In this document: in pieces, positions 1-5,503 of the stretch
Position numbering within the stretch: position 1 is the first letter of the stretch
Layout of the letters: the number at the start of each line of letters is the position of its first letter
Origin: Lishizhenia sp.
GTDB taxonomy: Bacteria; Bacteroidota; Bacteroidia; Flavobacteriales_D; Crocinitomicaceae
Length of the DNA: 12,953 nucleotides
Reading direction: 5' to 3'
Assembly (NCBI GenBank): GCA_007117055.1
Contig: SKHH01000102.1
Coordinates: forward strand, 1 to 12,953
Position numbers and translations under genes: made by a program
Notes under the pieces: generated by a model
What the model was told of the DNA's origin: nothing
What the model saw: the letters and a program-made list of their open reading frames with translations, nothing else
The model's database searches: none

Positions 1-1
1 A

Positions 2-121
2 ACTGTTTCAAGGTTAAACAATGGAGTTTCTGGAGGATCACATGAAGTATCACTTGGATTTGATTTGAATTGCACGAAAAAACCGCAATCATTCAAAACT
101 ATTTCATGTCCTTCATTTTAG
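2..121 (+). CDS. PorP/SprF family T9SS membrane protein, C-terminal fragment (5' end outside window)
   Basis: Reading frame 2 is open from the window edge to a TAG at 119-121 and gives 39 residues, ending in ISCPSF. A GGSHEVSLGFDL segment (residues 11-22) is followed by a short Lys/Pro linker and the Cys-Pro end. This is how PorP/SprF-family proteins finish: the last outer-membrane beta strand (typically G-x-HEISL-x-Y/F-D-L) and then a short basic tail. Family members are predicted outer-membrane beta-barrels, some of which anchor or help assemble the type IX secretion and gliding machinery of Bacteroidota. Only the tail is visible, so the exact paralog cannot be told; flavobacteria carry many. 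The stop lies 56 nt before a strong terminator hairpin, which fits a real gene end. The assignment rests on motif recognition in a short stretch. Confidence 0.72.
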   Translation, partial: TVSRLNNGVSGGSHEVSLGFDLNCTKKPQSFKTISCPSF

Positions 122-137
122 GTTTTTTGAGTAGGAG

Positions 138-164
138 TTAATCGTTTTTTGGGTTTACGATTAA
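138..164. repeat. 8-bp inverted repeat between PorP/SprF stop and terminator
   Basis: TTAATCGT (138-145) and ACGATTAA (157-164) are perfect reverse complements around an 11-nt T/G-rich loop. The structure lies 16 nt after the stop of the upstream gene. It is not followed by a clean T-run, so it is not itself a good intrinsic terminator. It may be a 3'-UTR stabilising hairpin or chance. Confidence 0.45.
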
Positions 165-177
165 TGTTGTTTTGTTT

Positions 178-208
178 AAAAAAGCGTCATCATTGATGAC
201 GCTTTTTT
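178..208. terminator. Bidirectional intrinsic terminator
   Basis: A near-perfect palindrome: A6 followed by GCGTCATCA, a central T, then TGATGACGC followed by T6. The realistic fold is an 8-bp GC-containing stem (184-191 with 195-202) with a 3-nt loop. The A-run and T-run flank it, so the structure reads as an intrinsic terminator on both strands. It sits between the end of the plus-strand PorP/SprF gene (stop at 121) and the end of the minus-strand DUF3108 gene (stop at 274), so it can serve both convergent transcripts. Confidence 0.92.
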
Positions 209-273
209 AGTACTCATATTCGAATTACCATAAACTTTCTACGGATGATTTCTAGGTGTTTTTGCTAAAAATT

Positions 274-1056
274 CTAATTCAACTTGTTCAAGTCTGAAAC
301 AAGTCCGTCCCATTCAACCAAGTGCATTTTAATCGTTCCTACTGGTATTTTAGCTTTAACTAAAACGGGTATTCTATTGTCATCATTTGTGACCCAGAAA
401 ATAACATCGTCATCCTTTTCAAAATATCTACCTTCTTGAACCACAGGTGTGAATTTCATACAATTAAACTTGCCTTTTCTGATTCGGATGTCTTCATATC
501 CATGAAATTTCACTCTCAATGGATAAATTTCATCGTCCATAAAACAGTTAAATTCCGTCTCATCGCCAGGTTGCATAGATTCAAAGTCTAAAGTTCTCGC
601 ATAGTAAAATGAAGAAATCATGTCTTGTATACCTAACGGAACTTTAAAATCTTTTTCTCCATTGTGAACCAATTGCTGGTCCTGTTTAAATGTATAATCT
701 TGATTTTTAATATATCCACCTTCGTTAACTCTTCTCACAAAATACCAAGGGAATGCCCCTTCTTGATCTATATATGATTCATAGATGTCATGAACCTTAA
801 AAACCACGTTAAAAGCACTAAGTGTTGTGCCTTCTCCTCTTACATGGTATAGAGGTCTACCGTTAGCGCCTTTCTTTGAAGTTTCCTGAACAGTTAAAAT
901 AGCTTCTCCGGCATCAACAAATCCGTAAGAAACTCTATAGCGCAGCCATTCACCACTTTCAAAACTTTTAGTCTTAATTGTTGGGTACTTTAACGCTGTT
1001 GTGCTACTTAGCATAAAAGTAAGAGCGATTGATGTTAAAATCACGAGAGCTTTCAT
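274..1056 (-). CDS. Secreted DUF3108 domain protein
   Basis: A 260-residue protein with a clear N-terminal signal peptide: Met-Lys, then a hydrophobic stretch to about residue 21 (ending SSTTA), and no lipobox cysteine. The mature part begins with the hallmark of DUF3108 proteins, FESGEWLRYRVSYGFVDAGEA (residues about 32-52). It continues as a mainly beta-sheet protein rich in alternating polar and hydrophobic residues, through a YFEKDDDVIFWVTNDDNRIPV segment typical of the family. DUF3108 proteins are periplasmic or envelope proteins whose function is not established. The ATG at 1056 gives the signal peptide directly and is preceded on its strand by an A-rich sequence, as usual in Bacteroidota. 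The gene stands alone, divergent from rplM and ending against the terminator at 178-208. No partner gene hints at a role. Confidence 0.88.
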   Translation of the reverse strand: MKALVILTSIALTFMLSSTTALKYPTIKTKSFESGEWLRYRVSYGFVDAGEAILTVQETSKKGANGRPLYHVRGEGTTLSAFNVVFKVHDIYESYIDQEGAFPWYFVRRVNEGGYIKNQDYTFKQDQQLVHNGEKDFKVPLGIQDMISSFYYARTLDFESMQPGDETEFNCFMDDEIYPLRVKFHGYEDIRIRKGKFNCMKFTPVVQEGRYFEKDDDVIFWVTNDDNRIPVLVKAKIPVGTIKMHLVEWDGLVSDLNKLN

Positions 1057-1356
1057 TTGTTCTTGTTTTAATTCAAGGTTTACTTATGCAATTTTGTTGC
1101 CAAGTTTTAGATTAATACAATTAAAATATAATTTCACCTTTTATGTGTTATTTACTATAACGTAAATCATGTGTCATTATTTTTCCTGTGTTTGATGAGG
1201 TTCAAAATCATCCAAAAGATATTAAAACTTCTTAAGAAAATAAAAGATGTCAGAGATTTTTACGATATTTTCAACAAACCATTTGTTAATAAAAACTAGA
1301 TGTTATATCTTTGCACCCCCAATTTGGGATTATTGTCTTATTTAAAACGTAAAAAA
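1057..1356. other. Divergent intergenic region between DUF3108 gene and rplM
   Basis: About 300 nt without a confident gene. The right end carries the rplM promoter (1282-1313) and its short leader. At 1150-1167 there is a 6-bp dyad, ATTTAC and GTAAAT, around a 6-nt spacer, which could be an operator or chance. No exact TAnnTTTG box was found on the minus strand for the DUF3108 gene. The best candidate is a degenerate TAAACCTTG about 25 nt before its ATG, with TTGG 17 nt further up. A 34-codon ATG ORF (1195-1299, plus strand) lies here and is treated as unproven. Confidence 0.6.
1282..1313 (+). promoter_or_regulatory. Bacteroidota-type promoter of rplM operon
   Basis: TTTG at 1282-1285 (-33 element), a 20-nt spacer, and TATCTTTG at 1306-1313 (an exact TAnnTTTG -7 element), followed by CACCCCC. 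This matches the primary sigma promoter consensus of Bacteroides and Flavobacterium. Transcription would start near 1318-1320 and leave a leader of about 37-40 nt before the GTG start of rplM. The leader begins with a small CCC-AATTT-GGG dyad (1318-1328). The promoter overlaps the upstream in-frame ATG at 1300, which rules that ATG out as the translation start from this transcript. Confidence 0.88.
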
Positions 1357-1812
1357 GTGGATACATTAAGTTACAAGACTGTTTCTGCCAACAAGGAAAA
1401 CGCTGATAAAAAGTGGTTACTTGTTGATGCAGAAGGTGAGACGCTAGGAAGACTAGCGAGTAAAGTAGCGAAGTTGATCCGAGGGAAGCACAAGACAAAC
1501 TTCACTCCGCATGCCGACTGTGGTGATAACGTAATTGTTATCAATGCTGAGAAGATTGTTTTGACTGGAAACAAGATGGCGGATAAAGTTTATATTCGTC
1601 ACACGGGTTACCCTGGAGGACAACGTTCGTTGACTGCACAAGAGTTATTAAACAAAAGACCAGAGCGTCTAGTTGAAAAAGCTGTTAAAGGAATGCTACC
1701 TAAGAATAAGTTGGGTAATGCACTTTACAGAAATTTAAAAGTTTATGTAGGTGCTGAGCACAAGCATGAGGCGCAAAACCCTGAGCTTTTCAACCTTGAA
1801 ACATTCAAATAA
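1357..1812 (+). CDS. rplM: 50S ribosomal protein L13
   Basis: Large-subunit protein L13, an early-assembly protein that binds 23S rRNA. From the GTG at 1357 it is 151 residues, the usual length in Bacteroidota, and begins VDTLSYKT, matching the MDTLSYKT-type start of relatives. Conserved parts visible are GETLGRLASKVAKLIRGK (27-44), FTPHADCGDNV (49-59), YIRHTGYPGGQR (79-90) and the signature VKGMLPKNKLGNALYRNLKVY (110-130). The reading frame stays open upstream to an ATG at 1300. That ATG would add 19 residues unlike L13 and lies inside the -7 promoter element, so GTG is preferred. It is the first gene of the rplM-rpsI-rpsB-tsf run, with rpsI only 5 nt downstream. L13 autoregulates its operon in some bacteria; whether it does here through the short leader is unknown. 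Confidence 0.95.
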   Translation: MDTLSYKTVSANKENADKKWLLVDAEGETLGRLASKVAKLIRGKHKTNFTPHADCGDNVIVINAEKIVLTGNKMADKVYIRHTGYPGGQRSLTAQELLNKRPERLVEKAVKGMLPKNKLGNALYRNLKVYVGAEHKHEAQNPELFNLETFK

Positions 1813-1817
1813 AAAGT

Positions 1818-2204
1818 ATGGAAGTAATTAATACATTAGGAAGAAGAAAAACTTCTGTTGCTCGTGTTTACATGAAGGAAGGTAAAGGCGAAATCAAAAT
1901 CAACAAAAGAGATTTTAAAGAGTTTTTCCCATTGGCAACATTGCAAGCGAAAGTTTTGCAAGCCTTTGAAATTACAGAAACTACAGGTAAATATGACGTT
2001 GTAGTGAATGTAGCAGGTGGTGGAATTAACGGACAAGCAGAAGCTATTCGTCTGGGAATTGCTCGTGCACTTGTGAAAGTAGATGAAGAATTAAAGTCTT
2101 CGTTAAGAGCTGAAGGTTTAATGACACGTGATCCAAGAATGGTTGAGCGTAAGAAACCAGGTCAGCCTAAAGCACGTAAGAAATTCCAATTCTCTAAGCG
2201 TTAA
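1818..2204 (+). CDS. rpsI: 30S ribosomal protein S9
   Basis: A small-subunit head protein whose C-terminal tail reaches the decoding region and contacts P-site tRNA. It is 128 residues, the standard Bacteroidota length. N-terminal INTLGRRKTSVARVY (residues 4-18) and the S9 signature GGGINGQAEAIRLGIARAL (67-85) are intact. The basic tail with RDPRMVERKKPGQPKARKKF ends in the invariant Ser-Lys-Arg that inserts towards the tRNA anticodon stem. The ATG at 1818 follows the rplM stop by 5 nt, so the pair is cotranscribed and probably translationally coupled, the conserved L13-S9 arrangement seen across bacteria. Confidence 0.98.
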   Translation: MEVINTLGRRKTSVARVYMKEGKGEIKINKRDFKEFFPLATLQAKVLQAFEITETTGKYDVVVNVAGGGINGQAEAIRLGIARALVKVDEELKSSLRAEGLMTRDPRMVERKKPGQPKARKKFQFSKR

Positions 2205-2228
2205 TATTAAATTATTTGACGGATGTTT

Positions 2229-2280
2229 AGTATCTAAGTTGTTGAGTACCTTTCACTAGAACCCTCAGCTTCTGATAACT
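2229..2280 (+). promoter_or_regulatory. Candidate structured leader upstream of rpsB (S2 mRNA leader)
   Basis: The 105-nt gap between rpsI and rpsB contains a foldable element. The outer stem is AGTATC (2229-2234) with GATAACT (2274-2280, one bulged A). An internal loop follows, then an inner 6-bp stem of GTTGAG (2241-2246) with CTCAGC (2264-2269, one G-U pair), closed by a 17-nt loop. No T-run follows, so it is not a terminator. The gap is far longer than the other gaps in this operon (5 and 19 nt). S2 is known to autoregulate rpsB-tsf through a 5' leader in other bacteria. Binding here is inference from position and fold only. Confidence 0.5.
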
Positions 2281-2309
2281 AAAGGAACGTAAACATTAAA
2301 AAGAAAAAA

Positions 2310-3116
2310 ATGTCAAAAAAAGCAAACTTTCAAGAGTTTTTAGATGCAGGTGTACATTTCGGTCACCTTAAAAGAAAGTGGAATCCAGCAATGGCTCCAT
2401 ACATTTTTGATGAGCAAAAAGGTATCCACGTTATTGATTTAAATAAGACAATAGCTCATTTAGAGCATGCTTGTGCTGCTATGAAGCAAATTGCAAAGTC
2501 TGGAAAAAAGATTTTATTCGTAGCAACGAAAAAGCAAGCAAAATCAATTTTAGCAGATAAAGTTTCAGAGATTAATATGCCATTCGTAACTGAACGTTGG
2601 ACAGGTGGTATGTTAACAAATTTTGCAACAACTAGAAAGTCCATTCGTAAGATGACTTCAATTGATAAAATGCAAACAGACGGAACTTGGGAGACACTAA
2701 ACAAAAGAGAGCGTCTTTTCAAAACACGTCAACGTGAAAAGTTAGAAAAGAACTTTGGTTCAATTGCTGATATGACGCGTCAACCAGCAGCTATTTTTAT
2801 TGTAGATATTTTGAAAGAGCATATCGCTTTAAAAGAGGCTAAGCGTTTGAATATCCCTACTTTTGCTATGGTGGATACGAACTCTAACCCTAAGCTAGTT
2901 GATTTCCCTATTCCTTCGAATGACGATGCAACAAAATCTATTTCATTGATTTTAGAACATGTTACAGATGCAATTAAAGAAGGCTTGCAAGAGCGTAAAT
3001 TAGCTAAAGACAAGCAGCAGACTGAAAAGAAACAAGAAGCTGCTAAGGAAGAAGCCCCGAAAGCTGAAGAGAAAACTGAGGCACCAAGTGAGACAGTTGA
3101 AAAGAAAGAAGATTAA
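2310..3116 (+). CDS. rpsB: 30S ribosomal protein S2
   Basis: Small-subunit protein S2, which binds at the back of the 30S neck and helps hold S1 or other factors. Diagnostic stretches are LDAGVHFGHLKRKWNPAMAPY (residues 11-31), FVTERWTGGMLTNF (92-105) and NIPTFAMVDTNSNPKLVDFP (181-200), followed by IPSNDDA. The length of 268 is longer than the roughly 240 of E. coli S2 because of a charged Lys/Glu/Ala tail from about residue 234 to the end. The tail is probably disordered; such tails recur in Bacteroidota S2 but vary in sequence. The start codon follows an A-rich run (AAAAAGAAAAAA) with no Shine-Dalgarno. It lies behind the structured leader at 2229-2280 and 19 nt before tsf, the conserved rpsB-tsf pair. 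Confidence 0.98.
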   Translation: MSKKANFQEFLDAGVHFGHLKRKWNPAMAPYIFDEQKGIHVIDLNKTIAHLEHACAAMKQIAKSGKKILFVATKKQAKSILADKVSEINMPFVTERWTGGMLTNFATTRKSIRKMTSIDKMQTDGTWETLNKRERLFKTRQREKLEKNFGSIADMTRQPAAIFIVDILKEHIALKEAKRLNIPTFAMVDTNSNPKLVDFPIPSNDDATKSISLILEHVTDAIKEGLQERKLAKDKQQTEKKQEAAKEEAPKAEEKTEAPSETVEKKED

Positions 3117-3135
3117 TATTTTAAAGAATTGAATT

Positions 3136-3960
3136 ATGGCAATTACAGCAAGTCAAGTTAATGAACTTAGAAAGAAAACAGGTGCAGGTATGATGGACTG
3201 TAAAAAAGCACTTGTTGAAGCTGATGGTGATATGGAGCAAGCAATTGACGTTCTTCGTAAGAAAGGACAAAAAGTTGCTGCAAAAAGAGGAGATAATGAA
3301 GCTAAAGAAGGTGTTATTTTTGCACAAGCAAATGCGGGAAAAGGCTTCATGTTACAGTTGAATTGTGAAACTGATTTCGTTGCGAAAAACGAAGATTTTA
3401 GAGGCTTTGTTCAGTCTATTTTAGATGTAGCCGTAAATAATAATCTTGCTTCTCTTGATGAGTTGAAAGCAGCGAAGTACGATGACAAGTTAACAGTAGA
3501 AGAAAAAATTACTGAGCAAATTGGAGTAATTGGTGAAAAACTTGATTTATCGAACTATGCGAAGGTTGAAGCTCATGCTGTAGTAGCATACAATCACCCT
3601 GGCAATCAATTAGCGACTTTAGTAGCTTTGAATAAAGCCTCTGAAGTAGCAGAGGATGCAGGGAAGCAAGTTGCTATGCAGGTTGCTGCTATGAATCCTT
3701 TAGCATTGGATAAAGATGGTGTAGACCAAGAAACAATTGCTAGAGAGGTTGAGGTTGGAAAAGAGTTGGCGATCCAAGAAGGAAAACCTGCTGAAATGGC
3801 TGAAAAAATCGCACAAGGTAGACTAAATAAGTTCTTCAAAGAAAATACATTATTAAGTCAACCTTTTGTAAGAGATAATAAACAAACGGTAGAGCAGTTT
3901 TTAAATGCTGCTGAGTCTGGCTTAACGGTTACTTCCTTTAAGCGATTCTCCTTAAGTTAA
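3136..3960 (+). CDS. tsf: Elongation factor Ts
   Basis: The guanine-nucleotide exchange factor for EF-Tu: it displaces GDP so EF-Tu can be reloaded with GTP during elongation. It is 274 residues, usual for Bacteroidota. The N-terminal UBA-like domain (about 1-50) carries ASQVNELRKKTGAGMMDCKKAL. The core motif TDFVAKNEDF (79-88), whose Asp-Phe pair inserts beside the EF-Tu Mg2+ site, is intact. A later VAMQVAAMNPLAL segment and the C-terminal QPFVRDNKQTVEQF module are also present. The gene closes the ribosomal-protein transcript, with a strong terminator 10 nt beyond its stop. Confidence 0.98.
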   Translation: MAITASQVNELRKKTGAGMMDCKKALVEADGDMEQAIDVLRKKGQKVAAKRGDNEAKEGVIFAQANAGKGFMLQLNCETDFVAKNEDFRGFVQSILDVAVNNNLASLDELKAAKYDDKLTVEEKITEQIGVIGEKLDLSNYAKVEAHAVVAYNHPGNQLATLVALNKASEVAEDAGKQVAMQVAAMNPLALDKDGVDQETIAREVEVGKELAIQEGKPAEMAEKIAQGRLNKFFKENTLLSQPFVRDNKQTVEQFLNAAESGLTVTSFKRFSLS

Positions 3961-3969
3961 TCGGTTTTG

Positions 3970-4002
3970 AAAAGAGAGAACATTTGTTCTCTCTTTTTTT
4001 TT
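3970..4002 (+). terminator. Intrinsic terminator after tsf
   Basis: AGAGAGAACA (3973-3982) pairs perfectly with TGTTCTCTCT (3985-3994), extended by flanking A and T bases, and is followed by an uninterrupted T-run to 4002. The drawn loop is 2 nt; the two closing pairs probably open to leave 4-6 nt. It ends the rplM-rpsI-rpsB-tsf transcription unit. The ATG of pyrH begins only 22 nt later, leaving little room for a separate promoter. Confidence 0.93.
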
Positions 4003-4024
4003 GCACTATAATATCAAGTAGGTT

Positions 4025-4732
4025 ATGAAGTATAAAAGAATTTTGCTAAAATTAAGTGGTGAAGCACTTATGGGGGATAAGCAATTTGGAATTGACAACA
4101 GTAGGATAGGTGAGTATGCTGAGCAAATTAAGGAAATAACTGATCTAGATGTTGAGCTAGCAATTGTAATTGGTGGGGGAAATATTTTTCGTGGAGTTCA
4201 AGCGGAACAAGGCGGTATGGACAGAACACATGGAGATTACATGGGGATGCTCGCAACTATGATTAATGCTATGGCACTACAAGCTTCTTTAGAGGCAGTA
4301 GGTGTGGATTCTCGATTAATGTCAGCGATTGAAATGCGTGAAATTGCAGAACCATATGTGAGAAGAAGAGCAGTTAGACATTTGGAAAAAGGTAGAGTTG
4401 TGATTTTTGGGGCAGGTACAGGGAATCCATTCTTTACTACCGATTCAGCTGCGTCTTTAAGAGCGATAGAGATTAATGCAGATGTGATTCTAAAAGGTAC
4501 TCGTGTTGATGGTATTTATACGGAAGATCCTGAGCGCAATCCCAACGCTATAAAATATGACACGATTAGTTTTGATGATGTTTACGCAAAAGGACTGAAT
4601 GTAATGGATATGACCGCATTTACATTATGTAAGGAAAACCACTTGCCTATCATTGTTTTTAATATGAATATCAAAGGGAATTTAAAAAGTCTTATTATGG
4701 GTTCTGATGTTGGAACTGTTGTAAAAGGTTAA
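4025..4732 (+). CDS. pyrH: UMP kinase (uridylate kinase)
   Basis: Phosphorylates UMP to UDP with ATP, the first committed step from UMP to UTP and CTP; bacterial UMP kinase is a hexamer of the amino-acid kinase fold. It is 235 residues, close to the 241 of E. coli. The nucleotide-binding start KRILLKLSGEAL (4-15), the glycine-rich VIGGGNIFRG (48-57), the MGMLATMINAMAL helix (73-85), the GAGTGNPFFTTDSAA loop (129-143) and KGTRVDGIYTEDP (157-169) are all intact. The ATG at 4025 matches the family start, with the kinase motif beginning at residue 4. Transcription must come from read-through of the tsf terminator or from a promoter overlapping it, because only 22 nt separate them. frr lies downstream with its own promoter. 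Confidence 0.97.
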   Translation: MKYKRILLKLSGEALMGDKQFGIDNSRIGEYAEQIKEITDLDVELAIVIGGGNIFRGVQAEQGGMDRTHGDYMGMLATMINAMALQASLEAVGVDSRLMSAIEMREIAEPYVRRRAVRHLEKGRVVIFGAGTGNPFFTTDSAASLRAIEINADVILKGTRVDGIYTEDPERNPNAIKYDTISFDDVYAKGLNVMDMTAFTLCKENHLPIIVFNMNIKGNLKSLIMGSDVGTVVKG

Positions 4733-4736
4733 TTTT

Positions 4737-4780
4737 TTTGTTTTCCATTAGTCTAAAAGATGTAAATTTGATTAGATTTG
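4737..4780 (+). promoter_or_regulatory. Promoter of frr, with a second -7 box
   Basis: TTTG at 4737-4740, the end of the T-run just after the pyrH stop, is followed after 22 nt by TAAATTTG at 4763-4770, an exact TAnnTTTG. A second exact box, TAGATTTG, sits at 4773-4780, but nothing resembling -33 TTTG lies at the right distance for it. Transcription would begin around 4775-4787, giving a short leader of about 12-25 nt before the ATG at 4799. frr can therefore be expressed independently of pyrH. Confidence 0.72.
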
Positions 4781-4798
4781 TCGCTATATTTTTTAGTC

Positions 4799-5362
4799 AT
4801 GACAGAAGAAATTGATTTTGCAAAAGAAGAGTTTAAGTCAGCAAATACAAAGACGGTAAACTATTTAGAAAGTGAGTTGACAAAAATCCGAGTGGGTAGA
4901 GCATCTCCTGTAATGCTTCAAAGCGTTATGGTTGATTATTATGGTAGCCCAACTCCTTTGTCGCAGGTTGCGAATGTGAATTCAATGGATGCTCAAACAC
5001 TAACGGTTCAACCTTGGGAAAAACATTTGCTTGGTGATATTGCCAAGGCAATTATTAATGCTAATCTTGGATTAGCACCCCAAGATAATGGTGAAATGTT
5101 GATCATTAATGTTCCACCATTAACTGAAGAGAGAAGAAGGGAATTAGTTAAAAAGGCTAAAGCAGAGGGAGAGAATGCTAAAGTTGGTATTCGTAATAAC
5201 CGAAAAGATGCCATGGACTTCGTGAAAAACCTAAAAAATGATGGTTTATCTGAAGATTTAGCTAAAACAGCAGAAGATGAAATTCAGGAAATTACTAATT
5301 CTTACGTCAAAAAGGTTGATGATATCGTTGCCTTGAAAGAAAAGGATATTATGGTGATTTAA
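4799..5362 (+). CDS. frr: Ribosome recycling factor
   Basis: Splits post-termination ribosomes together with EF-G so that subunits, mRNA and tRNA are released. It is 187 residues from the ATG at 4799, beside 185 in E. coli. The tRNA-mimic shape is expected from long helices: helix 1 with YLESELTKIRVGRASPVML (22-40), the beta domain with VDYYGSPTPLSQVANV (45-60) and PWEKHLL (72-78), then EERRRELVKKAK and VGIRNNRKDAMD (129-140). A TTG in frame at 4778 would extend the protein by seven residues, but it lies inside a -7-like promoter box and the ATG start fits the family. pyrH-frr adjacency is widely conserved. Confidence 0.97.
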   Translation: MTEEIDFAKEEFKSANTKTVNYLESELTKIRVGRASPVMLQSVMVDYYGSPTPLSQVANVNSMDAQTLTVQPWEKHLLGDIAKAIINANLGLAPQDNGEMLIINVPPLTEERRRELVKKAKAEGENAKVGIRNNRKDAMDFVKNLKNDGLSEDLAKTAEDEIQEITNSYVKKVDDIVALKEKDIMVI

Positions 5363-5388
5363 TTTTTTTAAAAAAACAGAATTTTCGT

Positions 5389-5419
5389 TTTCTTTTAAAG
5401 AATTATATGTGTATCTTTG
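5389..5419 (+). promoter_or_regulatory. Promoter of tRNA-Leu
   Basis: TATCTTTG at 5412-5419 is an exact TAnnTTTG -7 element. The -33 element is weak (TTTC at 5389-5392, 19-nt spacer). The 11 bases TATCTTTGCAC are identical to those of the rplM promoter at 1306-1316. Transcription would start near 5424-5426, leaving a tRNA 5' leader of about 80 nt. Confidence 0.72.
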
Positions 5420-5424
5420 CACTC

Positions 5425-5503
5425 GCTTTTAAGCACTATTGAGATTGTTCAGTATAATCAACGGATTATTTAAGCTGAATATAACAGCGCTAAGCGTTGT
5501 ATT
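5425..5503 (+). other. 5' leader of pre-tRNA-Leu with small hairpins
   Basis: Between the predicted transcription start and the mature tRNA there are three small foldable pieces. GCTTTTAAGC (5425-5434) is a palindrome. GATTGT (5443-5448) pairs with ATAATC (5454-5459) around a 5-nt loop. ACAGCGC (5484-5490) pairs with GCGTTGT (5494-5500) around TAA. The last hairpin ends only 3 nt before the tRNA 5' end, where RNase P cuts. No open reading frame of note is seen here. Confidence 0.4.

Noticed and set aside
1286..1498. A 70-codon minus-strand ORF opposite the start of rplM
   Set aside because: Antisense to a certain gene, across its promoter; the translation resembles no family and is Cys/Leu/Ser-rich as expected of an antisense frame.
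2215..2254. Possible separate promoter for rpsB (TTTG at 2215-2218, TACCTTTC at 2247-2254)
   Set aside because: The spacer of 28 nt is too long, the last G is missing, and the second box overlaps the leader hairpin loop.
4778..4798. TTG start that would extend frr by seven residues
   Set aside because: It lies inside a TAnnTTTG box, the added MSLYFLV is not RRF-like, and the ATG at 4799 gives the normal length.
5363..5400. Possible terminator after frr in the T7/A7 stretch
   Set aside because: Only A-T pairs and no stable stem; it cannot be told from AT-rich sequence.
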